From positions 1 through 64,000 of the forward strand of contig CP038107.1 of NCBI GenBank assembly GCA_004519485.1: DNA of 64,000 nucleotides, written 5' to 3'. This document shows positions 1-10,816 of this stretch, one piece after another. This stretch comes from Nannochloropsis oceanica (lineage: Eukaryota > Sar > Eustigmatophyceae > Eustigmatales > Monodopsidaceae). The translations under genes and the position numbers were made by a program. The notes below the pieces were generated by a model. That model saw only the letters and a list, made by a program, of their open reading frames with translations. It was not told the DNA's origin and made no database searches. Numbering within the stretch: position 1 is the stretch's first letter; each line of letters opens with the position of its first letter.

Positions 1-1373
1 TCCCTCCCTCCCTCCTGACCTGGGGAGTAGTACAAATTCGCATAGTCGATCGAAAGGGGGGCGTGGGGCTCGATGGCCGTCAGTGTCACCAGCCGCAGCC
101 TCGTGCCGTACGTTCTGTGTGTAGGGGTATGGGCATGTGAGTGCGAGTGCAGGTAGAAGTGTGAGAAAGTCATCTGTCCTTCCCTCCCTGAAGAGACTGA
201 GGGAGGAAGGAAGGGAGGGAGGGACGGACGGCGACCTACGCAAAGGCGCAGTTGGGCATGCAGGAGTGTTCAAGGAGGCAGGCCCGAAGGAAGAGACCGG
301 AGCCCGGACCAAGTTCCTCCAGCTCGTGGGAATTGGTATTGAGGAGGGAGAGGAGGCGGGCGGCAAGGGCGACGGAGGAGGAGGGGGAGGAGGAGGGAGG
401 GAGGAGGAAAGGGTACCTGGATAAGAAGGTGAGAATGAGGACGAGGGGAAAAAAGGATGGATCGGCTCGTTGCTTAAAACATTCCCTCCCTCCCTCCCTC
501 CCTCCCCTATTCCTTACTTTTTCGCCAGCTTTTGGGCATCCTTAACACAACCGTCTATGTTGCACGCCGTCAACGCCAAGAGCGGGTCAAGCCATCGCCC
601 GCCCTCCTCCCCTCCTTCCTCCCCTCCTTCCCTTCCTTCTTGCTGGAGACGAACCAATGCCTGTGCGGGTATGTGTGCATGTCATGAAATAAGGCTTGCT
701 AGTGCACCCATGGCTTTCCTTGCCCCCTTCAGATTCGTTCCCTACGGCCACTCCTCTCGCTCCCTCCCTCCCTCCCTCCCTCCCTTCAACCTTAATCCAT
801 GCCCTCGCCCTATCCAATGTCTGGACCCTTTCCAGCCTCTCCTCCATCCATTTTTCAATCGCTGGCAGCAAGGGGGGGAGGGAGGGAGGGTAGGTGGACA
901 GGACACGAGGACACGAGGAGCTAGCGTGGCTTGGGTCGTCGCACTCCAGGCACCAGTCGTCCTCGCCGTTGCCCCATCTAAATGGGAAGGGGGAAAGGGG
1001 AAAAGGTGATATTTAATTAGTGCCATGGTAATCGTACTTCTTTCAGTCTATATGTAATCCTACTTGTTTCTTCGCCGTCCAAGGCGCTCTGAAGACACGT
1101 CCTACGCCAGACGGCCATATACACCTACATGTATGCGTCCTCCTCGATCAGCAATCGGCCCGGCTCGAAACCTTGCGGTGGGGCAAGGCAACATCGTCCC
1201 TTCTCCTCCGTGTGGACGAGGACGATGTCATGCCTTTCTTGGAGCTCCCGGGCCAGGCGGGCGTGCACTGCCACCAGGAGAGAGGAGGTCGGAACGGAGG
1301 GAGAGGTGGAGGAGGCTGAGGCAGCGGCGGCGTTGGCCCTCTTCTTTTTTTTCTTGGCGGCCCCAGACACCAT
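1..1373 (-). CDS. SMYD-like SET/MYND-type methyltransferase, 3' end outside window
   Basis: Minus-strand gene starting at ATG 1373 (MVSGAAKKKKKR) and leaving the window at position 1. Exon 1 (1373-1129) ends in a SET N-terminal strand, KGRCCLAPPQGFEPG then LLIEEDAYI. Exon 2 begins at 977 in phase and has a zinc-binding stretch, DDWCLECDDPSH, where SMYD proteins insert a MYND finger. Later exons lie near 857-786 (AIEKWMEERLERVQ), 680-527 (ALVRLQQEG ... CNIDGC), 418-240 and 108-1. The 418-240 exon holds the SET hallmark: FLRACLLEHSCMPNC matches the NHSCxPN S-adenosylmethionine/catalytic motif, with E for N. The last visible exon, RLRLVTLTAIEPHAPLSIDYA, fits the closing I-x-x-GEEL-x-x-Y strand. 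Family knowledge: SMYD proteins methylate lysines of histones or other proteins. The exon 2 donor is unresolved and the C-terminus is not visible. Substrate unknown. Confidence 0.75.
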
Positions 1374-2260
1374 GATGAGGGTAGGCAGAAGTTTATGTCT
1401 GATTGTCTTGCGTGAGTGGCGATAAGGGTGATATATACGTACAGGTGGCAGTAATTGATGTGAAGTGGATTTTTTAGCCGTTATCGTTGCGCATTTTGAC
1501 CCGAATTGAGGCAAAAAAAAGTCCCATGCTTGCAACGTGATGAGAGACGGGAGGAGATGAATGCAATTGAGTTGTTATGGTTGAATGGAACATTGTCTCA
1601 GGGCCTGGAAAAAACGACTGTCCGGATATTAGAAGCGCACAGGCCGTACAAAGAAGTAATGAACAAAAGTGATGCGTGTCTGCGTTTTCCTTTTATTTTT
1701 CTTCTGTGCGACACTCATTCTTCTTGTTTGGCAGATACGCCTCAATATGTATCCCATGATTTTTCAATCCTTTCCTCTTGATAACTCTACCCTCACTCCC
1801 TCCCGCCGTCTTTCCCTTTTCTTCCCTTTCCATCCGCGGACTGGTTCAGCGTCGTGTACTTCATGCATGTCCTTGGCAAGCTGCCTACCAGCCAGCTTTC
1901 GAAGAGAGTGGGGAGTTCTCTTCTCTCGCCCGATACCTCCCTCCTTCTTCCCTATCTACCGACTCACCCCCGTTGCCCTTGTCCTTTATTTATTTCAAAA
2001 CCGCTCCTTCCACCATATCATTACCCGCATTCGCTTATTTCCCTGTCATTTCCTTCTTGCTCTCTTTCTGCATATTTCGAGTGTGCCAGCCTTTTTCTAG
2101 AAGTTTTTCGCCTTTCCAATTAATCTCACCCTTAATGTTTGTTTTTCCCTTGTTTCTTGATGTGTTTCCTATCATTGTATGAATCGCATGGAAAAATTTG
2201 CCCTCTTTTCCATTCCCTCCCTCCCTCCCTCCCTCTTCCTTCCCTCCTTTTTTGGGTTGC
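1374..2260. other. Intergenic region: upstream of SET gene, downstream of secreted-protein gene
   Basis: No gene recognised. Both neighbours are on the minus strand, so this stretch holds the 3' flank of the 2261-4698 gene and the promoter/5' UTR of the SET gene. It is pyrimidine-rich on the plus strand from about 1790 to 2250. Open frames here are low complexity. Confidence 0.5.
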
Positions 2261-2768
2261 CTACGCCCGCGCCCGCAACAAGTGCTTACCCTTCTCCTCC
2301 TTCTTATTCTTTTCCTCTTCCTTCTCCTTCACCTCCTCCAGTTCCTCATCTTCTACCTCCTCCTCCTCCTCCTCATCTTCGTCCTCCTCCTCCGCTTCTT
2401 CCTCCTCTTCCTCCTCCCTGGTCTCTACTACCTCCTCCTCCTCTACTTCGACCTCCTCCTCCCCTTCCTTCTTCTCCAACGCCTCCTCTTCCTCTTCCAT
2501 CTTCTTCTTCTTGTCATTTCCGCCCTCTTTCCCCGCATCCACCGCCGCCGCCGGAGATGCAGCAGTTGTAGAAGGAGTAGCAGGGGCAGCAGGAGCAGCA
2601 GCAACAGCAGCAGCACCAGCGGCAGGAGCAGCAGCAGGAGCTCCGGCCTTGGTGTCATTCATCGCGGCAGCAGCAGCAGAAGAAGGCTTCTTTTTCTTCT
2701 TCTCCTCCTCCTCCTCCTCCTCCTCATCCTCATCGTCATCCTCATCCTCATCCTCGTCCTCCTCCTCA

Positions 2769-2813
<45 letters not shown>

Positions 2814-4698
2814 CCCTCCTTCTCCTTCCCCACCTTCTCTTCCTCGTCCTCCTTCTTCTCCTTCCCATCCTCTGCTCCCGCACTCGCTGCCGCCGCCGGT
2901 GCAGTACCAGCTGCAGTAGCAGCAGGAGCAGGAGCAGTAGGAGCAGCAACAGCATCAGCAGGAGCCGTAGGTGGAGTGGCAGCAGCGCCGGCCTTGGTAT
3001 CATCAGTGGCGGCAGCAGCAGCAGGAGGAGCAGCAGGAGCAGCAGCAGGAGCAGCAGCAGCTACAGCAGGAGGAGCAGCAGCAGCAGCAGCAGGAGCCGT
3101 AGGAGGAGTAGCAGCAGCGCCGGCCTTGGTATCATCAGTGGCGGCAGCAGCAGCAGGAGCAGCAGCAGGAGCAGCAGCAGCAGCAGGAGCAGCAGCAGCA
3201 GCAGCAGCAGCAGGAGCAGCAGCAGCAGCAGGAGCCGTAGGAGGAGTAGCAGCAGCGCCGGCCTTGGTATCATCAGTGGCGGCAGCAGCAGCAGCAGCAG
3301 CAGGAGCAGCAGCAGCAGCAGCAGGAGGAGGAGGAGTAACCCCAGGAGGCACGGCCCGCGCTCCCTTAGTGCCTGGAAGAGATGGAGGGAAGGAGGGAGG
3401 GAGGGAGGGAGGGAGGAGGAAGGGGTTGGATGAGGAAAAGTGTCAGAGTAGAATGACGTACTGGTGGTGGTCTGTAATGAGTCTCCTTCCCTCCTTCCCT
3501 CCCTCCCTCCCTCCCCCTCTCCCTCCCTTCCTCCCCGTACCCTTGAGCAAGAAGCCCTGCGTGACGGAGACCATGCCATGTTTTTTCGCATAGCCCGCCC
3601 ACACCATCACATCCAGGCCGTCCTTGGGGACGGTGAATTCTACGGAGGAAGGGAGGCAGGGAGGGGGGGAGGGAGGGAGGGAGGGAGGGAGGGAGGGGGG
3701 AAGGTCAGTCAGAGGGTGGATGGCGATGATCGGTTTTTTCCGGTCTCAACAGAGGATGATGGTGATGATAAGGATGTCCTCCACCCTTCGCCCTCCCTCC
3801 TGGCCTTCCTCTCTCCCTCCTTCGCTCCCTCACCTGCAAACCCTTTGGCGTCTGGTAAGACGCGTCGGCCGTCACAGGCTCCCTTGACAAAGTTTCCTCC
3901 AACTGCCTCCAACACACCCGGCTCTAGAAAAGGGAGGGAGGGGGGGTTGGAACGAGGGAGGGAAGGAGGAAGGAAGAGAGTGAGTTAACAATAAGCAAGC
4001 AGGGAACTGATCACCGGTCAAAAACCTGCTACGTCTGAGCGACGAGCCACTTCCTCCCTCCCTCCTCACTTACCGTCGACAGGCATTCCGATTTTAAGAA
4101 CCTCACCGGCCACGTATGTGTCACCACTGGCGAGCGCCGTGCCGTCCGCGCGCTCGACCTACGAGAGAGAGAAGGAAGGGGGAAGGGAGGAAAGGAGGGA
4201 GAGACGAAGTGGGTGAGGGAGGGAGTGGGGGGCCGGTGAGTATGGGTATGCTTGTAAGAACAAGTCGGTCTTTCCAATAACCCTCTTTTTATCCCCCACT
4301 CCACCTCCTTCTCTCCTTCCCTCCCACGCTTGGTGCCGTTTTCTTCATCCATCACGTACCGTAACGATCTCGTTTGTAAGCGCCGCGTGCGCCCCCATAA
4401 TTTTTTGGCCCACCTGTAAGAGGAGCGGAAGGGAAAGGGAAAGTTAGAGGGAGGGAAAGAAGAAGCAATGGGGAGGTAAGGGGGAGATGACATGGAGACA
4501 TAACAAAGCGGAAGGAAGCGGGGGGACTGCGGACGTGGAGAAAGGCTGGGAAGGAAGGGAGGGGAGATGAAGGGATCTAACTCGTACCGCTAAGGGAGTA
4601 GAACATCTTTTGCTGTCTGTCAGGAGCTTGGGATAGGCTGTGACAGCGGCCGGAAGAAGGGCAAAGGGAAGGAGGAAGGGGAGGAGGAGGCGCGCCAT
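2261..4698 (-). CDS. Secreted protein with reeler-like N-domain and Ala/Pro/acidic repeat tail (516 aa)
   Basis: Six exons, in phase from ATG 4698 to TAG 2261: 4698-4588, 4413-4360, 4158-4074, 3923-3834, 3639-3541, 3372-2261. The N-terminus MARLLLPFLLPFALLP is a clear signal peptide, followed by about 130 residues of globular sequence with spaced Cys and motifs such as KIMGAHAALTN, VYVAG-type strands (DTYVAGEVLKIGMP) and VWAGYAKKHG ... VTQGFLLKG. The order Cys, then a strand pattern, then an xGFLL ending recalls reeler-type extracellular domains, but this is a weak likeness. The last exon is low complexity: four copies of a (N/D)DTKAGA unit (three within TDDTKAGAAATPP) inside Ala/Pro stretches, with two long Asp/Glu runs and a final basic/acidic tail. 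The product probably enters the secretory pathway and may be a wall or matrix protein. Function not known. Confidence 0.7.
2640..3330. repeat. Coding minisatellite in the secreted-protein gene
   Basis: A core reading GCCGGCCTTGGTATCATCAG recurs at about 2989, 3119 and 3259, with a diverged copy at about 2640. GCAGCA-rich spacers of unequal length separate the copies. On the minus strand the core encodes TDDTKAGA. Variable spacer length suggests unequal exchange or slippage that keeps the frame. Confidence 0.8.
2701..2815. repeat. TCC/TCG trinucleotide run encoding poly-Asp/Glu
   Basis: An almost pure run of TCC, TCA and TCG triplets on the plus strand. On the minus strand of the secreted-protein gene it reads as about 40 alternating Asp and Glu residues. 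Confidence 0.85.
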
Positions 4699-6298
4699 GG
4701 TGCTAACGGCGGTGGTGATGGGTGATGATGGTGGTGGTGGGTGGTGGTTAGACGGTGCAGTGGTGGTCTGTGGGAAAGGAGGGAATGGACGATTTGTGAG
4801 CGGCTTGTTATCATGTGCAAAAGGCCGATTAATGAGGCAGAAAAAGGTGCCTGGCCTTGCCTGCCTTTGTGTCAAGGCACAGGTGTGCTGAGAAGGGAAG
4901 TGGGCACGTTCAATTGACAAGGTCTTGAGTTTGCCTCATTTTTCTTGAACACTGACGTGTGGCGTGGATGAAGAAGCAGCAGAAGAAGAGCATCAAACCG
5001 GTACTGTGCTGGGGCTGGAGGAAGGACCGACCAACATTTTGTGGCGGGCTGTGGCGGCTAAGATTATGTAAGGCTTCGCGTACAATGTCGTATCCGTGTG
5101 GTGCATTTTGGCATGCGGGTCTTCCAAAAACTTGCGGTTTTGGCCCCGAGTTCGTGGTCATCTTCTCTCAACACGAAAATTTTGTGAACAGCCTCAACAT
5201 CCGGGTTTCGACGGACCGCCCTTTTCCAAAACCTACTGGCTAGCTCCTCCATCGAGACCACACTGCATGACTAGGTATCTAAGAGGGATCAAGCTTAGAG
5301 AGATTTTTTGGACAGCATAGTTTAAGGGTTTTGTGTGGTTCTAGGGTTTCTTTCGCATGTGGAATCACGACTCTCACACAGCTGCCCAACGGCCTCTAGC
5401 TTGGACCCAAGGTATTGCAGATGATTTGTCCAACGCATGACCACAGAGGAAAATAAGTCCAGTCCGTTGCTACGAATGCATTCATCTAGCTTCGTGGTGG
5501 TCCTTTTTGCTGCAACGAACAACTTCGTCTTTCTTAATGCCTGTCTTCTTCGTTGCCACGAATCTCACCGTCTCTCATCCATACTTTGTCGCTCCCTGCC
5601 GCCCACTTTTTTATGTTCGAAACTTCCTCCCTCCACAAGTATGTACAAAGTGACGACTGCAACAAATGTGGAAGAATTTCTCGATAAACAAATAAATATT
5701 TGTCCAATGCCCTTTATTCATCCGAAATTCAAGTCCTGATCTAGGACCTAAGAGCACTGACAAAGCTCTGGAGGCGAGCGATGAAGGTCGTTTGCCGAAG
5801 GCGGCGATTGAGTTCGGAGCTTCCCAAGTTCGGGAGCAGGTAATTGCCAATTGTTTCCTGGGAAAGATTAAGAGAGCGTTGGCATTCTGCGCTACAGCAA
5901 GAGGTGCAGCAGCCACAAAAATGTAGGGGAGGGTGGTTGAGTGCAACGCATTCGTTCATTAATTCGGTGAAAAGATCAATGAGAGACTTCAGGTTGTGAT
6001 CCACGGCAACAACACCGCCAATAATATAGAGGCACACCAACTTTTTCTGAATGGTTGAGAACCTTGATCATGAGATTATTTTGCCTCTTCCACACCCGCC
6101 CATACAGTTTACGACGATACCGGGCGCTGGACTTTTTAAAGCCTGGCTTGATCTCTTCAAGATCATTCCGTTCAAGCGGCACGCAGCAAGGTCATCCGCT
6201 GCGCAGCTCTGGAGCGCATAGGCACGACGAAGGAGAGCGAGAGCCACGACAACGACCAGGACAAGGACAATAACGTCAAACGCAAAGCAAGTGAGAAG
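4699..6298. other. Divergent intergenic region between secreted-protein gene and CAX
   Basis: 1.6 kb between two start codons facing away from each other. The first 200 bases have purine/pyrimidine-skewed promoter-like sequence. The middle (4920-6180) is AT-richer and lacks GGGA/TCCC arrays. Minus-strand frames at 5741-6040 and 5976-6182 are open, but neither starts with an ATG nor matches a family I know. They may be decayed sequence. Confidence 0.4.
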
Positions 6299-9200
6299 AT
6301 GCCGAACGGTGTAGGTGTGCGAACGGAGCTAGCGCCTATCCCTCCCACCCGTCCAAGCCCAGCCCAGCCCATGCGCGAGGGTACCACGAGCGACTCTTTG
6401 CTGGACCGCAGTGGAAATGGACGGGACAGGTACGGCATGGGGAGATGGGAGAGGAGAGGAAAGGACAACTGGAAGGATGGCTTGTAGGGGGGATAAAGAG
6501 TGATTGGCAAGCAGGGTAGGGTAGAGATAGGCATAAGCGTTGACGCCATCTTGACAAGAAGCAGGCCAGCAAAGCGACGAGCACTCCTATGAATGGACCG
6601 GACAGCACACGGCACATCCATGACGCTATTTGCCTTAGTCAAGTCTGTCACAGAAACATGGTTGAGCTTGACACCCCTCCCTCCCTCCCTCCCTCCCTCC
6701 GCTACCTCGCCGGCCCCCTTCCCCAGGAGCCAGAAAGGCGGCCATCGGAGGTCGCTTTCTGCCGGAGAGCCTCTTCCGCGGCAATCCAGTATTGAGTCGT
6801 TAGGGGAGAGCTCCACCACGCCTAGAAACTCCAAAGTGGCCTTGGTAGGGAGGGAGGGAGGGAGGGAGGGAAGGAGGGAGGGAGGGAAGGCAGTTGGGGG
6901 GATTTTCCTCGCGTCTTGTGAAGCTGGTTGTCGTAGGAGTCGTGGACAGACTGACTGAATTTGGAAGGCCTTGGATCGTCTTGGGACGGAGGGAGGGAGG
7001 GAGGGGCAGAGGGAGGGGCGGAGGGAGGGACGTAGGGAAGGCGAGCAGTCCACCATTTCTCGTGGGTAATCATGACGGCTTTATTGGCTTACCTAATCCA
7101 TCCATCCCCATCATCCATCCATCCATCCCTCCCTCCCTCCCTTTTTCTTCCCAGGGCCACTCTCTCCTCACCGAGGCGCGTCGTTTCATCAAGAAGAAGC
7201 CTGCACCTATCAAGAGGAGGTGGGAGATCATCCGTGATGTGAGTCAAGGAGGAGGGGCAGAGGGAGGGGGGGAGGGAGTGGGGGAGGAAGGGGCGGGTCC
7301 CCTTGATATTCTTCTTGTATGTATCGTCAGCCAACATAGCCCCTGCGCTCACTCGCCCATCCCTCTCTCCTTCCTTCCTTCCCTCTCTCTCTCCCTCCCT
7401 CTCTCCCTCCCTTCCTTTCTCCCCCCCTCCCTCCCTCCCTCCTTTCTAGTCCCTCGTCGGGCCCGAGGGCACATCCCTCCTCTCCCGCTTGTCGGGCCGA
7501 TATGGGAACATTAAGGACCTCTTGCATGATGATATGGCGGAGGGGGAGGAAGGAAGGTGAGAGGCGGAGGGAGGGAGGGAGGGAGGGAAAGAAGGAGAGA
7601 GGAATGGAGGGAGTAGAGCAAGGGGTGCTATCCATAAACAGACGATCTTATCGGCCTACCTGACCCTTACAATAATATCCCCCTCCCTCCTTCCCTTCCT
7701 CCCTCCCTCCCTCCCTCCCTCCCTCAGGATGGCTTCCGGCGATGGGCGAGGGTATGGCACACTAGAGGATGGAGTGGAGATCAAAAGACGGTACGTCTGC
7801 CTGCCTCTCCCTCCCTTCCCCCCCCCCCCTCCCTCCCTCCCTCCCTCTTCTCTCGCTGTTGTTGGGGCCTACGCGGGCATCTGGGCTGCTCCTCTGGCCT
7901 CCTCCCCCTTCATCTTCTTCCCTCCCTCCCTCCCTCCCTCCCCCCCTCCCTCAGCGACTCGCGGGGGAGGAATGACGTCATGCACAGCAGTGTCAATGAG
8001 GGCGTGAAGGGAAACGGGATGAGCCCCGGCGAGAAGAAGCATAAAAAGCCCTTCTTGTGCAGGGTGAGGAAGGGGAGGGAGGGAGGGAGGGAGGGAGGGA
8101 GGGTGCATCGGTCATAAAGAGGCATGGAAAGAAACCACCTTTGATTCTATGAATTGCGTGTCCGTAAAAACTCTTGTATCTCCTTCCCTCCCTCCCTCCC
8201 TCCCGCCCGCCCTCCCTCCCTCCCTCCTCCTAGACCCTGCGACATGTCCTCTTCTGCCGATACCTGAATGTCCTCATGCTCTTCCTCCCCCTCGGCCTCC
8301 TCTCGAACGTCTTCCAATGGGGCGCCGGCCCCACCTTCATCTTCAACTTCCTGGTTCGTCCTCCCTCCCTCCCGCCCTCCCTCCCTCCCTCCCTCCCTCC
8401 CTCCCTCCCTCCCTCCCTCCTCCCTCCCTCCCTCCAGGGCCTCGTTTCCCCGGCTCGGCGGCCATCCGGGGAGCTGCCTGGCAAGGAGGCGACAAACTCA
8501 CCCTCCCTCCCTCCCTCCCTCCCTCCCTCCCTCCCTCCCTCCCTCCCTTCCTCTTTCCCTCCAGGGCCTGATTCCCCTGGCTGCCATCCTGGGCGACTTC
8601 ACGGAGGAGGTGGCGGAGCATTTAGGGGACACTATTGGAGGGCTCGTCAACGCCAGCTTCGGGAACCTGATGGGTAGGGAGCGAGGGAGGGAGGGAGCGA
8701 GGGAGGGAGGGAGGGAGGGAGGGAGAGGGAGGGGGAGGGCTGGTCAATAGAAGCCTTGGGACGTAGATCGGGAGACAGGAAGGGAGGGAGGGAGGGAGGG
8801 AGGGGCAAGCATCCCTTGCTGAGACGATGGCTTTTCCCTCCCTCCCCTTTCCCCTTTCCTCCTTAGAGATGGTGATAGGCGTGCAGGCGTTGGCCCAGGG
8901 GGAGATCCGGGTAGTCCAAGCCTCCATGCTCGGCTCCATCTTGTCGAACCTCCTCCTCGTTACAGGCTCCTGCTTCCTCGTCGGTGGTATCCTGCACAAG
9001 GAGCAGCGGTTTAATCCTGTGGCCAGCGTGGCCAACCTGTCCTTGCTCTTCCTCGCATCCTTGGCACTGGTGATCCCCACGCCTATCGGGTAAGGAAGGA
9101 GGGAGGGAGGGAGGGAGGGAGGGAGGGGAGGAGGGAGGGAGGGAGGGAGGGAGGGAGGGAGGGAGGGAGGGAGGGAGGGAGGGAGAGAGGGAGGGAGGGA

Positions 9201-10816
9201 GGGAGAGAGGGAGAGAGGGCGGTTGCGATTGGAGATGAATGTCCACGCACAACCATGCACCCATCATCTCCTCCCTCCCTCCCTCCCTCCCTCCCTCCCT
9301 CCCTCCTTCCCCCATCCCTCTCTCAGGCACTCGTATAAACTCAGTCAAGCGCATATTTTGCTCATCTCCCGCGTAGCTGCCTTTTGCCTCCTTTCGATGT
9401 ATCTGCAACTGATTGTGTTCCAGCTCGTTACTCACAAACACTTGTTCGACGGTCACGGGGAGGAGGTAGAGGAGGAAGAGGAGGAGGAGGACGGAAGCGA
9501 GGACGGAAGCGAGGACGGAAGCGAGGGAGAGGGGGGCAAGAGGAGAGCGGAGGAAGAGAAGGAAGCAACAGAACTAGAAGAGGGCAAGCGTCTATCTTCG
9601 AATGGAGTCGCAAATTCTGTTGTAAACGGTGCTTCTCACCCTCCTCATGCTGCTGCAGCAGTAGCAGCAGCCAACGGCACACACCACAAGAGCAAGAGCA
9701 GAAGCACGTGCAGCAATCACCACCACCACCATCAACAGCAGCAGCAGCGACAGGCAGAGCAGCACCAGCACCAGCACCAGAACCGGCACTACATGGAGGA
9801 CGAGGACGAGGACGAGAACGGCGACGGAGTGGACTTGGGGCTTTGGGGCTCGATGGCAGGCCTTCTAATCGTCGCTTTAATCGTATGCATTTTTTCGGAC
9901 CTGGTCGTTTCGTCTATCGATGGGATGAGCGCGGAGTACGGCGTCAGCAAGACATTCGTGGGAGTGATTTTGTTGCCACTGGTGGGCAATGCCACGGAGC
10001 ATATGACGGCGGGTAAGGAGAGAGGGAGGGAGGGAAGGGGGGAGGGAAAGGGGGAGAAAGGGAAGGGGGGGAGGGGGCAAAGGGGGGAGAAGGGAGGGGG
10101 CAGGGAAGAAGGGAAGGATCAAATGGGAATGAAGGGAGAGTGAAAGGAAGGAAGTGACGAGAGTGCGCTTTACTTCTCTCCACCACGCGCTGAGCATGTT
10201 TTTCATCTTCCCTCCCACATTCCCTCCTTCCCCCACTCACTTCCTCCCTTCATTCCCACCCATCCGCACATAGTGACAGTCGCAGTCAAGAACAGGATGG
10301 AGCTGGCCATGGGCATCGCTGTCGGTAGCTCCACACAGATCGCCCTCTTCGTCATTCCTGTCCTTACCCTGGCAGGGTGGGCCTTAGGGCAAAACATGAC
10401 ATTAGAGTTTCCACCAATTGAGGTAAGGAAATAGTTAGGGTTAGGGTTAGGATTACGCCATTCCATGCATTTTCCCTGTTTCTCAAGTCAAACGCTCGTT
10501 CTTCCGCTCACTCCCCGGTCCATGTCTTGGTTCTTTTTATTTCGTGTTTGGTCAACGCGCAGACCAGCATCTGCGCCTTTCACAGGCCTTCCTTCCCCCC
10601 CATCCACCCCCCACCCACCTGCCTCTTTTTTGCCACCTACCCCCCACCACCATCAACCAATACCAGATAATCACCCTCATTATGAGCATCATTGTCGTGC
10701 AGCCTGTCTTATTAAATGCCCAGTCGAACTGGCTGCTGGGATCGCTCCTCATCACAGCCTACTGCTTCTGTGGCTTTGCCTTCTTTTTCGAGAAGCCACC
10801 GCTGCCTGGACAGTGA
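6299..10816 (+). CDS. Vacuolar-type Ca2+/H+ antiporter, CAX family (682 aa)
   Basis: Twelve exons, all in phase: 6299-6429, 6727-6844, 7155-7238, 7450-7556, 7728-7790, 7955-8063, 8234-8353, 8565-8673, 8867-9089, 9327-10012, 10274-10422, 10667-10816. ATG 6299 is chosen because the frame is closed just upstream. About 200 residues of Ser/Arg-rich cytosolic N-terminus precede the first membrane span (FLPLGLLSNVF). The two CAX signature repeats are visible: LVNASFGNLMEMVIGV in the first half and LLPLVGNATEHMTA in the second, each with the cation-binding Asn/Glu. Family role: exchange of Ca2+ for H+ across vacuole or acidic-store membranes. Unusual: the central loop (exon 10) is very long, with Glu/Ser-Glu-Asp runs, five consecutive His, poly-Gln and alternating His-Gln. 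That loop may bind metal or regulate transport (inference). Most introns begin with GGGA arrays and end with TCCC arrays. Confidence 0.93.
8349..8560. repeat. Two (TCCC)n arrays in CAX intron 7
   Basis: Tandem TCCC units at about 8358-8435 and 8500-8555 flank the exon-like decoy in the same intron. Confidence 0.9.
8436..8500 (+). other. Exon-like decoy copying the start of CAX exon 8
   Basis: Inside CAX intron 7, a TCCC tract ending in CCAG is followed by GGCCTCGTTTCCCCGGCT, then a GGCCATCC and a GGGGAGC block. The true exon 8 (8565) has the same start: CCAG, then GGCCTGATTCCCCTGGCT, a GCCATCC and a GGGCGAC block. The frame reads GLVSPARRPSG against the real GLIPLAAILGD. It looks like a diverged partial duplication of the acceptor plus exon start, lacking a membrane-span sequence. 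Confidence 0.55.
9090..9326 (+). repeat. CAX intron 9: (GGGA)n at the donor, (TCCC)n at the acceptor
   Basis: The intron starts GTAAGGAAGGAGGGAGGG and carries about 120 bases of GGGA units (to about 9220). After a 50-base unique middle it ends in about 40 bases of TCCC units before TCTCAG. The two arrays are complementary within the same RNA strand. This is the clearest example of the window-wide intron pattern. Confidence 0.95.
10434..10455 (+). repeat. Interstitial telomere-like TTAGGG run
   Basis: AGTTAGGGTTAGGGTTAGGA inside the last CAX intron gives three TTAGGG-type units. A shorter two-unit copy lies at 35881-35894. Confidence 0.8.

Noticed and set aside
5976-6182. MADS-box-like segment (VWKRQNNLMIKVLNHSEKVG)
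   Set aside because: Only a handful of positions agree with the KRxxxLxKKxxEL core. There is no ATG and the frame is closed just upstream.
9090-9326. Direct repeats resembling a CRISPR array
   Set aside because: Units are 4-base GGGA/TCCC microsatellites without spacers, inside a spliced intron of a eukaryotic gene.
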